Assembly: GCF_002338065.1 (NCBI RefSeq)
Contig: NZ_DDHJ01000023.1
Span: forward strand, 85,174 to 149,173
Source: Pseudomonas sp. UBA1879
Lineage (GTDB): Bacteria; Pseudomonadota; Gammaproteobacteria; Pseudomonadales; Pseudomonadaceae
Length of the DNA: 64,000 bases
Direction of reading: 5' to 3'
The position numbers were made by a program, and so were the translations under genes. The notes beneath the pieces are model-generated. The model had not been told where the DNA came from. It did no database searches and saw nothing but the letters and a program-made list of their open reading frames with translations. Of the stretch, positions 50,994-60,359 are shown piece by piece (the first letter of the stretch is position 1; the number at the start of each line of letters is the position of its first letter).

Positions 50994-52174
50994 CAGCGAG
51001 TCTCCCTAGTACGCGTGTCACGTTGCTGTTGCAGGTCCGCAGCTCGGGAGCCGGGATCCACCGCGGTGGCCGAAGCCCCGCTCGACGACGATGTCGAACC
51101 GCTACGACTGCTCTCGATCATTTTGTCCAATGGCAGGTAAAGCAGGTTGTTCTGACCTTTGTCGCCGGTCACGAGCACCTTGCTGGTGTTGCTGAACACT
51201 TCTTGCATCGTGTCCAGATACAAACGCTCCCGGGTGACTTCCGGCGCCTTGCGGTATTCAGCGACGAGTTTGGTGAAGCGATCGGCCTCACCTTTGGCGC
51301 GCGACACCACTTCGTCGCGGTAGCCGTTGGCATCTTCGACGATGCGTTGGGCCTGCCCACGGGCTTCTGGAATCACACCATTGGCGTAGGTTTCGGCCTG
51401 GTTGCGCGACCGCTGCTCGTCTTCACGGGCGCGGATCACGTCGTCGAACGCTTCCTGAACTTCACGCGGCGCGGCTGCGCTCTGGACGTTCACCTGGGTC
51501 ACGGTAATACCGGTGCGGTAGGTATCGAGGAAACGCTGAAGGCGGTCCTTGATCTCGCTTGCCATCAGCTCACGGCCTTCGGTCAGCACCTGATCCATGG
51601 CAGTCGAACCCACCACATGGCGCAAGGCACTTTCCGTAGCGTGCTGCAGGCTGACTTCAGGCTGATCGACGTTCAGCACGAAATCCTGCAGGTTGGTGAT
51701 TTTGTACTGCACGGTCAGCGGCACTTCGACAATGTTTTCGTCTTCAGTAAGCATCTGGCCCTGCTTGCTATACGCACGCTCGCGGGTCACGTTTTCAAGA
51801 TACTTACGATCGAACGGCGGGAAATAGATGTTCAGACCCGAACCGACCGTTTCATAGTATTTCCCGAAACGCAGGACGACTGCCTGCTCTTGCTCGTCGA
51901 CCACGTAAATAGCGTTGTAAAGCCAAATGGCGAGCAGCACGACAAGTCCGATACCGAGCAGGCCAAAACCGCCGCCCTTGCTCGAACCGCCACCACTGCC
52001 ACCGCCGTCGCCACCACTGCGTTTTTTACCACCACCGAACAACCCATTCAGGCTTTCCTGCAGCTTTCGGAAGGCCTCGTCGAGATCCGGTGGCCCCTTG
52101 CGGTCGCCGCCCTTGCGCTTACCACCCCAAGGATCCTGATTATTCGAGTTGCCACCCGGCTCATTCCAAGCCAT
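50993..52174 (-). CDS. hflK: Membrane protease modulator HflK
   Basis: HflK is the partner of HflC in the FtsH-HflKC complex. The 393-residue protein begins MAWNEPGG, has a glycine-rich cytoplasmic segment (GGDGGGSGGGSSKGGG, residues about 50-70), one membrane helix (LLGIGLVVLLAIWLYNAIY), and an SPFH domain (about 95-300, EQAVVLRFGKYYETVGSGLN). The C-terminal tail is rich in Ser, Gly and charged residues. ATG at 52174 with GGAGAGC upstream fits known starts; an earlier in-frame ATG has no similarity. Confidence 0.96.
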   Translation of the reverse strand: MAWNEPGGNSNNQDPWGGKRKGGDRKGPPDLDEAFRKLQESLNGLFGGGKKRSGGDGGGSGGGSSKGGGFGLLGIGLVVLLAIWLYNAIYVVDEQEQAVVLRFGKYYETVGSGLNIYFPPFDRKYLENVTRERAYSKQGQMLTEDENIVEVPLTVQYKITNLQDFVLNVDQPEVSLQHATESALRHVVGSTAMDQVLTEGRELMASEIKDRLQRFLDTYRTGITVTQVNVQSAAAPREVQEAFDDVIRAREDEQRSRNQAETYANGVIPEARGQAQRIVEDANGYRDEVVSRAKGEADRFTKLVAEYRKAPEVTRERLYLDTMQEVFSNTSKVLVTGDKGQNNLLYLPLDKMIESSRSGSTSSSSGASATAVDPGSRAADLQQQRDTRTRETR

Positions 52175-52270
52175 AGCGCTCTCCATCTGATAAAGCAAAG
52201 ACGCGCCCGCGGCGCGCCGACCAATGCTACAGAATGCCCGTCGAAGCAGCACAACCGCTTCTTCAGGCTT

Positions 52271-53572
52271 TTATTGCAAAGTGTGTTGCTCGATGAATTC
52301 CAGCGGCTGCAGTCCTTCGCGACTCACCAGGCGATTGAATTCAACTCGGGGTAAACGTACTGCCAACAGGCTCTGACCTTCATCATCGTGTTCTTCGCTC
52401 TGCACCGCACCCAGCTGGAAAAACTGGGCCCGGAGCCGGGCGAAGCGTTGCGACAGACACAGTGTGCCGACGAACAAATCGTTGCCCAAGAGCTCGGCGA
52501 TAGCCTGTTTGAGCAAGTCCAGACCGCGACCGTCATGGGCGGAAACCCAGACCCGCTGCGGTTTGCCATCGGGATCGCGCTGTATCTGCGGCTCGACGCC
52601 CTCAAGCAAATCGAGTTTGTTATAGACCTCCAGTATCGGCAAGTCCTGGGCTCCGATCTCGCCCAGCACCGCCATGACCTGTTCGATCTGCTCCATGCGA
52701 TCAGGCTCGTGAGCGTCGATCACATGCAGCAGAAGGTCGGAGTTGCTCGACTCTTCGAGGGTTGCCCGGAAGGCCTCAACCAGTTTGTGCGGCAGGTGGC
52801 GGATGAATCCCACCGTGTCTGCCAGTACGATCGGTCCCAAATCGTCGAGTTCGAGACGACGCAGCGTCGGGTCCAGCGTGGCGAACAGTTGATCAGCAGC
52901 GTAGACGTCGGAATTCGTCACCGCATTGAACAGCGTCGATTTGCCGGCGTTGGTGTATCCGACGATGGAAACGGTCGGGATGTCAGCGCGGGAACGACCA
53001 CGGCGGGCCTGATCGCGTTGACTGCGGACCTTTTCCAGACGGCTCTTGATTTGACGCAGGCGAACCCTTAGCAAGCGACGGTCCGTCTCCAGCTGGGTTT
53101 CGCCCGGACCGCGCAGACCGATACCTCCGCCCTGACGCTCAAGGTGTGTCCATCCCCGGACCAGACGCGTACTCATGTGTTCGAGCTGTGCCAGCTCGAC
53201 CTGCAACTTACCTTCATGAGTCCGCGCGCGCTGAGCAAAGATGTCGAGAATCAGGCCCGTACGGTCAAGCACGCGACACTCGAAAACGCGTTCGAGGTTA
53301 CGTTCCTGACTGGGTGTAAGGACATGATTGAAGATGACGATATCGGTCTTTTCGGCGTGAACCAGGTCGCGCAATTCCTCGACCTTGCCACTGCCTACCA
53401 GATATTTGGCCGTTGGCCGATGCCGTGGCACGTTGATGAATGCAACGATATCGGCACCTGCCGAAAGAGCCAACTCTCGGAACTCCTGCGGATCTTCGCG
53501 CGCCTCAGGGTCCTGACCATCCAAATGAACGAGGATTGCCCGCTCACCACCACCGTGGCGCTCAAAGAACAA
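52271..53572 (-). CDS. hflX: Ribosome-associated GTPase HflX
   Basis: HflX is a GTPase that splits stalled or heat-damaged 70S ribosomes. The 433-residue protein has the N-terminal HflX domain (residues about 20-190), a coiled helical linker (QLETDRRLLRVRLRQIKSRL), and a G domain with G1 GYTNAGKST near 210, G3 DTVGF and G4 NKLD. The start codon lies 12 bases after the hfq stop, in the conserved hfq-hflX-hflKC order. A C-terminal domain of about 70 residues follows the G domain. Confidence 0.96.
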   Translation of the reverse strand: MFFERHGGGERAILVHLDGQDPEAREDPQEFRELALSAGADIVAFINVPRHRPTAKYLVGSGKVEELRDLVHAEKTDIVIFNHVLTPSQERNLERVFECRVLDRTGLILDIFAQRARTHEGKLQVELAQLEHMSTRLVRGWTHLERQGGGIGLRGPGETQLETDRRLLRVRLRQIKSRLEKVRSQRDQARRGRSRADIPTVSIVGYTNAGKSTLFNAVTNSDVYAADQLFATLDPTLRRLELDDLGPIVLADTVGFIRHLPHKLVEAFRATLEESSNSDLLLHVIDAHEPDRMEQIEQVMAVLGEIGAQDLPILEVYNKLDLLEGVEPQIQRDPDGKPQRVWVSAHDGRGLDLLKQAIAELLGNDLFVGTLCLSQRFARLRAQFFQLGAVQSEEHDDEGQSLLAVRLPRVEFNRLVSREGLQPLEFIEQHTLQ

Positions 53573-53584
53573 GGCAGACTCCTA

Positions 53585-53845
53585 TCAGGCGTTACCTGGC
53601 TCGGCGTCAGCCTGGTCGGATTCGGTCGCGCTTGGCAGACGAATAGGACGAACCGGAACGACGGTCGAGATGGCGTGCTTGTAAACCATTTGGCTGACAG
53701 TGTTTTTCAGCAAAATAACGAACTGGTCGAAAGACTCGATCGTGCCTTGCAGCTTGATACCGTTGACCAGATAAATCGAAACCCCAACCTTTTCTTTACG
53801 CAAAGTGTTCAGGTAAGGGTCTTGTAGCGAATGCCCTTTTGACAT
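53585..53845 (-). CDS. hfq: RNA chaperone Hfq
   Basis: Hfq is the hexameric Sm-like RNA chaperone that pairs small RNAs with mRNAs; in Pseudomonas it also acts with Crc in catabolite repression. The 86-residue protein has Sm1 (VSIYLVNGIKLQGTIESFDQF) and Sm2 with the YKHAIS motif and Phe/Gln contacts of the proximal face. The C-terminal tail is short (about 18 residues, SATESDQADAEPGNA), as in other pseudomonads. ATG at 53845 follows GGAGT; it is flanked by miaA and hflX. Confidence 0.98.
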   Translation of the reverse strand: MSKGHSLQDPYLNTLRKEKVGVSIYLVNGIKLQGTIESFDQFVILLKNTVSQMVYKHAISTVVPVRPIRLPSATESDQADAEPGNA

Positions 53846-53935
53846 GTGCCGCACTCCTTTAAGGATCAATAGAATAAATTCAAAAATAATGGCTTGGGCC
53901 GTTACCCCCCAAGGATAGACGGCTATTGCAAGGAC

Positions 53936-54907
53936 TCAGCTCAATATGGAGACCGATCCCAGGTATTTCAAGGTGCGTGGCAGATTGTCGCAAGCCAGGC
54001 TGTCCAACCAGTTTAAATTTTCCCAGCTTCGCAACCAGGTGAACTGTCTTTTGGCCAACTGGCGGGTGGCGATGATGCCGCGTTCCTGCATCTCGTCCCT
54101 GGTCAGCTTGCCGTCGAGATGGTCCCAGACCTGGCGATACCCTACAGCTCTTATAGACGGTAAATTCGAGTGCAGGTCACCCCTCGAACGTAACGCCACC
54201 ACTTCTTCAACGAATCCTTCATCAAGCATTTGCCTGAAACGCAACGCGATTCGATCGTGCAGTACCTTGCGATCCTGAGGAGCGATCGCGAGATTTGCGA
54301 CAGTATAGGGCAATTGATGCCGCCCCGAACCGCCAGCTTGAGCAGTTTGCGCAGTTTGTTGCTCACGGTGTGCCGTCATGCTCATCCCGCTGACCCGGTA
54401 AACCTCGAGCGCCCTCACCAGCCGCTGCGGGTCGTTGGGATGAATTCTGGCCGCTGATACCGGATCGACACGCCCCAGCTCATCGTGCAACGCCTGCCAG
54501 CCGTGGCTGAGGGCTTCTGCTTCCAGTTGCGCACGCACCTCGGCGTCAGCCGCTGGCATGTCGGCCAGCCCCTCTAATAGAGCTTTGAAATACAACATGG
54601 TGCCACCGACCAGCAGGGGAATTTTTCCTTTGCCAGTGATTTCAGCCATCGCCTGCAATGCGTCGGTACGAAAATCCGCGGCAGAGTAGCTATCCGACGG
54701 CTCGAGGATATCGATCAACCGGTGCGGATACTGGTCCAAAAGCGCTTTCGAAGGCTTGGCGGTGCCAATGTCCATACCGCGATACACCAGCGCTGAATCG
54801 ACGCTGATCAGCTCGCAAGGCAGCACTTTGGTCAGTTCGATGGCCAGATCAGTCTTGCCGGCGGCGGTAGGCCCCATCAGGAAGATGGCAGGAGGAAACG
54901 CACTCAT
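53936..54907 (-). CDS. miaA: tRNA dimethylallyltransferase MiaA
   Basis: MiaA adds a dimethylallyl group to A37 of tRNAs that read UNN codons. The 323-residue protein has the P-loop GPTAAGKTDLA at residues about 11-21, the DSALVYRGMDIGTAKPS segment with the catalytic Asp, and VGGTMLYFKALLEGL. The start ATG at 54907 shares one base with the mutL stop, TGATG, so it is coupled to mutL; the open frame upstream overlaps mutL and shows no similarity. It ends 90 bp before hfq, the standard order. Confidence 0.96.
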   Translation of the reverse strand: MSAFPPAIFLMGPTAAGKTDLAIELTKVLPCELISVDSALVYRGMDIGTAKPSKALLDQYPHRLIDILEPSDSYSAADFRTDALQAMAEITGKGKIPLLVGGTMLYFKALLEGLADMPAADAEVRAQLEAEALSHGWQALHDELGRVDPVSAARIHPNDPQRLVRALEVYRVSGMSMTAHREQQTAQTAQAGGSGRHQLPYTVANLAIAPQDRKVLHDRIALRFRQMLDEGFVEEVVALRSRGDLHSNLPSIRAVGYRQVWDHLDGKLTRDEMQERGIIATRQLAKRQFTWLRSWENLNWLDSLACDNLPRTLKYLGSVSILS

Positions 54908-56904
54908 CAGCGACCGCGCAGGAACAGTTTGTCGAGGTCGTCCAGACCCAGTTGGGTCCAGGTCGGTCGGCCGTGGTTGCATTGACCGCTGCGCTCGGTA
55001 TTTTCCATGTCACGCAGCAGGCCGTTCATTTCCGGAATTGCCAGACGCCGATTCGCTCGCACAGCCCCGTGACAGGCCATCGTGCCGAGCAATTCGTTCA
55101 TGTGCGCCTGCACTCGGTCGCTGGTGCCGTACTCCATCAGATCGGCCAGCACGTCGTGCACCAGCCGATTGGCCTCGGCCTGTTTGAGCAAGGCTGGAAT
55201 CTGACGGATCGCCAGGCTTTCAGGACCCAGACGCTGCAACTCGAACCCCAGTTGCTGAAAGGTCGCCAGGTGCTCTTCAGCACAGTCGGCTTCACGCTGA
55301 CTGACCGCAATCGATTCCGGCACCAGCAGCGGCTGGCCACTCAGGCCCTCACTGGCCATGGCAACCTTCAACCGCTCATACATGATCCGCTCGTGGGCGG
55401 CGTGCATGTCCACCAACACCAGGCCGTGGGCGTTTTCGGCCAGGATATAAATACCTTTGAGCTGAGCCAGTGCGTAGCCCAGCGGCGGAATGTCCCCCTG
55501 AGATTCAGGCAGGGAAACGGCAACCGTCGCGGAAGGATTCGCCTGCGCGCCCGGAAGCGGAGCAAAAAACGCGCTGTATGCCGCCCGCGCTTCTTCTGCG
55601 GGCAGCACCGAGGAAGGACGTGGCGTGTACTGATATTGATACCCCGCGCCACTGCCAGAGCCCGCCGCCGGGCTCGCGCCTGCGTCAGGCGAATTCCACG
55701 CCGAGCCTTGCGGAGTTTCCAGCACATTGTTGGCCAGGCGCATTTCGCCTTGCGGCCCGAACTCGCCTGCTTCGGGCCCTGTCGGACGCACCAATGCGGT
55801 GACCGAGGTCGTACCAGCCACTTGGTCTTCGGGGCGCACATCGCCAAGCGCGCGATGCAACGTGCCATAAAGGAAGTCGTGCACCATGCGTCCGTCGCGG
55901 AAGCGGACTTCGTGCTTGGTCGGGTGCACGTTGACGTCGACCACAGCAGGATCGACCTCGAAAAACAGCACGAAGGTCGGATGACGACCATTGAACAGCA
56001 CGTCTCGGTAGGCCTGGCGGACCGCGTGGGCGACCAGCTTGTCGCGGACCGCCCGGCCGTTGACGAAGAAATATTGCAAGTCGGCCTGACTGCGAGAAAA
56101 CGTCGGCAACCCGACCCACCCCCAAAGCTTCAAGCCATTACGTTCGACTTCGATCGGCAGCGCCTGCTCGAGAAAGCCCGGACCGCAGACCGCGGAAACG
56201 CGCCGCGCTCGGGCCACGTCATCGCGGGCTTCGTGAAGGCTAAGAATGGTTTTGCCGTTGTGGCGCAGATGAAAAGCAACGTCAAAACGCGCCAACGCCA
56301 TGCGCTTGATCACTTCCTGGAGGTGATCGAACTCGGTTTTTTCGGCCTTGAGGAATTTGCGCCGGGCAGGCGTATTGAAGAACAGGTCACGCACTTCTAC
56401 CGACGTGCCCACCGGGTGCGCAGCCGGTTGAACGCGAGACGCCATGTCACGGCCCTCGGTTTCCACTTGCCAGGCCTGTTCAGCATCCCGAGTGCGAGAG
56501 GTCAGGGTCAAACGGGCCACGGAGCTGATCGAGGCCAGAGCTTCGCCCCGAAACCCAAGACTCATGACCCGCTCGAGGTCTTCCAGCTCACGAATCTTGC
56601 TGGTGGCGTGACGTGCCAGCGCCAGTGGCAGGTCATCGGAAGAAATGCCGCCGCCATCGTCGCGAACGCGCAGTAATTTGATGCCCGCCTGTTCGACGTC
56701 GACATCAATGCGACGAGCGCCGGAATCAAGGCTGTTTTCCAGCAACTCTTTGATAACCGACGCCGGGCGCTCGACCACTTCCCCCGCCGCAATCTGGTTT
56801 GCCAGTCGCGGGCTCAGCAGCTGAATGCGCGCAGCGTCGGCAGTCGGGAGGACAGCACCGGGGCTAACGTCGAAACCCTGCTCATCGAGCAACAGATCCG
56901 TCAC
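54907..56904 (-). CDS. mutL: DNA mismatch repair protein MutL
   Basis: MutL links mismatch recognition by MutS to strand incision. The 665-residue protein has an N-terminal GHKL ATPase (residues about 27-350, with LLENSLDSGA, DDGGGI and GFRGEALASI), a proline-rich linker (about 370-470) and a C-terminal dimerisation domain with DMHAAHERIMYE. That last motif matches the metal-binding endonuclease motif DQHAxxE of MutL proteins from bacteria lacking MutH, so this MutL likely nicks DNA itself. It starts within the end of amiB (4-bp overlap). Confidence 0.96.
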   Translation of the reverse strand: MTDLLLDEQGFDVSPGAVLPTADAARIQLLSPRLANQIAAGEVVERPASVIKELLENSLDSGARRIDVDVEQAGIKLLRVRDDGGGISSDDLPLALARHATSKIRELEDLERVMSLGFRGEALASISSVARLTLTSRTRDAEQAWQVETEGRDMASRVQPAAHPVGTSVEVRDLFFNTPARRKFLKAEKTEFDHLQEVIKRMALARFDVAFHLRHNGKTILSLHEARDDVARARRVSAVCGPGFLEQALPIEVERNGLKLWGWVGLPTFSRSQADLQYFFVNGRAVRDKLVAHAVRQAYRDVLFNGRHPTFVLFFEVDPAVVDVNVHPTKHEVRFRDGRMVHDFLYGTLHRALGDVRPEDQVAGTTSVTALVRPTGPEAGEFGPQGEMRLANNVLETPQGSAWNSPDAGASPAAGSGSGAGYQYQYTPRPSSVLPAEEARAAYSAFFAPLPGAQANPSATVAVSLPESQGDIPPLGYALAQLKGIYILAENAHGLVLVDMHAAHERIMYERLKVAMASEGLSGQPLLVPESIAVSQREADCAEEHLATFQQLGFELQRLGPESLAIRQIPALLKQAEANRLVHDVLADLMEYGTSDRVQAHMNELLGTMACHGAVRANRRLAIPEMNGLLRDMENTERSGQCNHGRPTWTQLGLDDLDKLFLRGR

Positions 56905-58340
56905 GGCTCACCTGCCAATTCCGTACTCGGAATCTTCAGTTGCTGGCCGACCTTCAATTCATCGGACTTCAGGTGATTGGCCGAACGCAGCGTCGCCATG
57001 CTCATGTCGTAGCGGGCAGAGATCATGCTCAGTGACTCACCCGGCCGCACCATGTGTTCACGCGGCCCCATGGCCAGCTTGCCGTTGTCCCGCAACCAGG
57101 CGATGTAAGTGCCCTGCGGCGGGTTTTGCTGGAAGAACTGTTTCACGCCCGCCGTGATCGAGCGCGCCAAGGCCTGTTGATGGCTGGCGCCCTGGAGCTT
57201 GTTGGCCTCGGCAGCGTTGGAGATGAAGCCGGTTTCCACCAGGATCGACGGGATGTCAGGCGACTTGAGCACCATGAAGCCCGCCTGCTCGACCCGTGCC
57301 TTGTGCAGCGACGTCACGCGGCCGATGTTGGTCAGGACTTTCTGCCCGACATTGAGGCTTGAGGTCAGCGACGCGGTCATCGACAAATCGAGCAAGACGC
57401 CTGCGAGCATGCGGTCTTTGTCGTCAAGACTCACAGCGCCTGCGCCGCCGATCAAGTCGGAACGGTTTTCGCTGTCCGCGAGCCAGCGCGCAGTTTCGGA
57501 GGTGGCACCCCGTTCGGACAACGCGAACACCGATGCGCCGAACGCCGCCGAGGACGGTGCAGCGTCAGCGTGAATGGACACGAACAGGTCAGCCCCCTTT
57601 GCTCGGGCGATTTCCGTCCGCTTGCGCAGAGGGATGAAGTAATCGCCCGTACGGGTCAGCTCAGCGCGGTAGCCTTTCTCGGCATTGACTTGACGCTGCA
57701 ACTCCTTGGCGATGGACAGTACCACGTTCTTTTCTTTCTCCCCGCGACTGCCCGACGCCCCCGGATCTTCACCGCCGTGTCCGGCATCGATGACCACAAC
57801 GATGTCGCGCTTACCGTTAGGCACGGGCGGGAGCTTGATTTCAGGTTTAGACGGGCTGACCGGCACCGCAGGCGCAGCGGGCGCCACCGTGGCAGGGGTG
57901 TCGGCCACTGACGGGGGCGGATTGGCGTCGGAGGGGTTGTCATAAAGGTCGACCACCAGCCGGTTGCCGTACTGCTGGTTCGGCGCCAGCGTGAAGCTCT
58001 TTGGGGTCACAGCCTTTTTCAGGTCAATGACCACACGCAGGTCGTCCGGCGTGCGCTGTGCCGAACGCATGCTGGTAATCGGCGTATTGGCCGTCGGGAT
58101 GTTCAGCGCGCCGCCCAGCGTCGCGCCATTGATGTCAATGACCAGACGGTCCGGAGACTGAAGGGTGAAGACGCTGTGCTGAACCGGGCCAGACAGGTCG
58201 AACACCAGTCGGGTGTTATCCGGAGCACGCCATAAGCGGACACTTCGTACCTGTGAAGCGGCCAACGCATCGACGGCCAGGGTCGTCAGCAGCAGTCCAA
58301 TCACAGTAACCAGCGCGCGCATGCGCATACCTAACCCCAT
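56901..58340 (-). CDS. amiB: N-acetylmuramoyl-L-alanine amidase AmiB
   Basis: AmiB cleaves the amide between MurNAc and the stem peptide to split septal peptidoglycan. The roughly 479-residue precursor has a signal peptide (LVTVIGLLLTTLAVDALAAS), an AMIN domain (about 30-125, SVRLWRAPDNTRLVFDLSG), a Pro/Ala linker, the Amidase_3 catalytic domain (about 180-400, with VVIDAGHGGEDPGASG, SIHADAA and VETGFISN carrying zinc and catalytic residues) and a C-terminal LysM (MVRPGESLSMISARYDM). I place the start at 58340; ATGs at 58328 and 58322 are also possible. It overlaps tsaE and mutL. Confidence 0.94.
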   Translation of the reverse strand: MGLGMRMRALVTVIGLLLTTLAVDALAASQVRSVRLWRAPDNTRLVFDLSGPVQHSVFTLQSPDRLVIDINGATLGGALNIPTANTPITSMRSAQRTPDDLRVVIDLKKAVTPKSFTLAPNQQYGNRLVVDLYDNPSDANPPPSVADTPATVAPAAPAVPVSPSKPEIKLPPVPNGKRDIVVVIDAGHGGEDPGASGSRGEKEKNVVLSIAKELQRQVNAEKGYRAELTRTGDYFIPLRKRTEIARAKGADLFVSIHADAAPSSAAFGASVFALSERGATSETARWLADSENRSDLIGGAGAVSLDDKDRMLAGVLLDLSMTASLTSSLNVGQKVLTNIGRVTSLHKARVEQAGFMVLKSPDIPSILVETGFISNAAEANKLQGASHQQALARSITAGVKQFFQQNPPQGTYIAWLRDNGKLAMGPREHMVRPGESLSMISARYDMSMATLRSANHLKSDELKVGQQLKIPSTELAGEP

Positions 58341-58342
58341 AT

Positions 58343-58813
58343 CTATTTGAATTCCAAAGCCAAAGCGGCACACCATTTCTCACCGCGCGAGCTTTCAGGG
58401 CTCAGAGTCAGCGCTCGACCTTCCGCGTGCGGCCTAATGGTAATGATCAGGTCAGGCTTTGGCAAAAAGCCCGCACCGAGAGTGGGCCACTCGATCAGGC
58501 AAAGGGCCTCCCCTTCGAAGTAATCCCGTATGCCGAGGAATTCTAGCTCTTCTGGATCTACAAGTCGGTAAAGATCAAAGTGATACGCGCGATTTCTCCC
58601 AATCTCGTAAGGTTCTACGAGGGTGAACGTCGGGCTTTTTACTGCGCCTGCATGGCCCAATCCACGGATGATTCCTCGCGACAAGGTGGTCTTGCCTGCA
58701 CCTAAATCACCTTCAAGAAAAATAATCCCATTGCTTTCAGTGACTTGGGCAATTCGCGCACCAAAGTCGGTCATTGCTTCTTCACCCGCCAGGTGCAGGG
58801 TTAACTCAGACAC
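58343..58813 (-). CDS. tsaE: tRNA t6A threonylcarbamoylation ATPase TsaE
   Basis: TsaE is the ATPase that, with TsaB and TsaD, makes t6A37 on ANN-decoding tRNAs. The 156-residue protein shows the Walker A GDLGAGKTTLSRG near residue 38, the KSPTFTLVEPYE segment and Walker B-like LCLIEWPTLG. Formerly YjeE. Its start lies inside the end of the metabolite repair gene (13-base overlap), and amiB follows within a few bases, a dense operon of small housekeeping genes. Confidence 0.96.
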   Translation of the reverse strand: MSELTLHLAGEEAMTDFGARIAQVTESNGIIFLEGDLGAGKTTLSRGIIRGLGHAGAVKSPTFTLVEPYEIGRNRAYHFDLYRLVDPEELEFLGIRDYFEGEALCLIEWPTLGAGFLPKPDLIITIRPHAEGRALTLSPESSRGEKWCAALALEFK

Positions 58814-60297
58814 GGTTGTTGTTCCTCTAAGAGCGTGCGAATGACAGGAATCAGATCAGTGGCAGCCATCCCCCGACCGCTGGCGCCGCATTGCTCTCCG
58901 GCCACTGCATGCAACCAAACCCCAAGACAGGCGGCCTCGAACGGCGGCATCTTTTGCGCCAGCAACGCGCCAATGACGCCCGCCAGCACGTCACCCAAAC
59001 CGCCGGTCGCCATGGCCGGATGGCCATGATCAACCAGCGCCAGGTCGCCTGCGGGATCGGCGATCAGACTGCCGCTGCCTTTCAGCACACACACGGCGTT
59101 GAATTTTTGCGCCAGCGCCCTGGCCGCCGAAGGGCGGTCGGCCTGGACGTCTTGAGTACTCACGTCCAGCAGACGCGCCGCCTCGCCAGGGTGTGGGGTG
59201 ATCACGCAGCCCGTAGGTAACTCCACCCACCCGGCCGCCAGCTGGTTCAGCGCGTCAGCGTCCCAGACTTGAGGCCGGTCAGCATTGGCCGCTGCGGACA
59301 ACAGACTCCGCCCCCAGCTGTGCTGTCCTAGCCCCGGTCCAACGACCAAGACTGTGGCGGGTTCGATCAAGGCCATGAGTTGATTGGCCGAGCTGATGCC
59401 AGCGCTCATGACTTCCGGAAAGCGCGTTAAGGCAGCGCTGATGTGTTCCGGCCGGGTCGCCAGCGTGACCATGCCCGCACCGCTGCGTAAGGTGCTTTCA
59501 GTGGACAGCAGCGCTGCGCCACCAAAACCGAGGTCGCCCCCTATGACCAATACGCGGCCAAACATGCCTTTATGGGCGGTGCGCGGACGCGATTTAAGGG
59601 TTGGCAAATTAAAGGTATCAAGACGCTTAACGCTGACAGGGGCCTGCTCGACAATGCTGGTATCAGCCTGCAGGTCGTCAAACACCAACTCGCCGACGAG
59701 GTCCGGCGCATCGCCCGTGAACAGGCCGACTTTGAGGCCGATGAACGTCACGGTCAGGTCAGCACGTACCGCTACCCCAAGGCTCCGGCCGGTGTCCGCG
59801 CACAGCCCCGACGGGATATCGACCGCCACCACCGGCAGGCCGCTGTCGTTGACGGCCTGGATGACCGACGCATAAGGGTCGCGAATATCGCCGCGCAGTC
59901 CGGTTCCGAGCAGGGCATCCACCACAATCCCACCCAGCGCCTGTGGCTGCCACGGCCGAATGTCCACCTGATCGCTCGATGCTTCTTGATAAGCAGCTTG
60001 GGCATCACCCCTCAGCGCCGAGCAATCGCCTACGGCCAATACGGTTACCTGCCAGCCTGCGCGTTTGGCCAAGGCCGCAATCAAATAGCCATCGCCCGCG
60101 TTGTTGCCATGGCCTACCAGTACAGTGAGTTGCCGGCCATCAGGCCAGTGGCGACGTATCGCGCGCCAGGCGGCGTGTGCGGCACGGTGCATGAGCTCGA
60201 AGCCGGGCGTGCCGGCGGCGATCAGGCGAGCGTCAAGGTCGCGGACCTGTGCGGCGCTGTACAGTGCGTCGGGAAATGGCGGTTTGCTGTGCAACAT
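58801..60297 (-). CDS. nnr: Bifunctional NAD(P)H-hydrate repair enzyme (epimerase/dehydratase)
   Basis: This 498-residue fusion repairs hydrated NAD(P)H. Residues about 10-215 are the NnrE (YjeF_N) epimerase, with VLVGHGNNAGDGYLIA and DALLGTGLRGD; residues about 230-498 are the NnrD dehydratase, an ADP-dependent ribokinase-fold enzyme with VVGPGLGQ, GDVLAGVIGALLAQ and the TPHPGEAARLL substrate site. I chose ATG at 60297; the frame continues 13 codons upstream without similarity. It is divergent from queG, whose start is 63 bp away. Confidence 0.95.
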   Translation of the reverse strand: MLHSKPPFPDALYSAAQVRDLDARLIAAGTPGFELMHRAAHAAWRAIRRHWPDGRQLTVLVGHGNNAGDGYLIAALAKRAGWQVTVLAVGDCSALRGDAQAAYQEASSDQVDIRPWQPQALGGIVVDALLGTGLRGDIRDPYASVIQAVNDSGLPVVAVDIPSGLCADTGRSLGVAVRADLTVTFIGLKVGLFTGDAPDLVGELVFDDLQADTSIVEQAPVSVKRLDTFNLPTLKSRPRTAHKGMFGRVLVIGGDLGFGGAALLSTESTLRSGAGMVTLATRPEHISAALTRFPEVMSAGISSANQLMALIEPATVLVVGPGLGQHSWGRSLLSAAANADRPQVWDADALNQLAAGWVELPTGCVITPHPGEAARLLDVSTQDVQADRPSAARALAQKFNAVCVLKGSGSLIADPAGDLALVDHGHPAMATGGLGDVLAGVIGALLAQKMPPFEAACLGVWLHAVAGEQCGASGRGMAATDLIPVIRTLLEEQQPCLS

Positions 60298-60359
60298 GCG
60301 TCTTTGGGCTCCGATGTCTGGCAGAATTATACGCACCTGCGCCCCGGTGTCCTCCTTGC

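Noticed and set aside
54952..56676. 574-codon plus-strand frame opposite mutL
   Set aside because: Shadow of mutL: His/Arg/Gln-rich with no recognisable domain.
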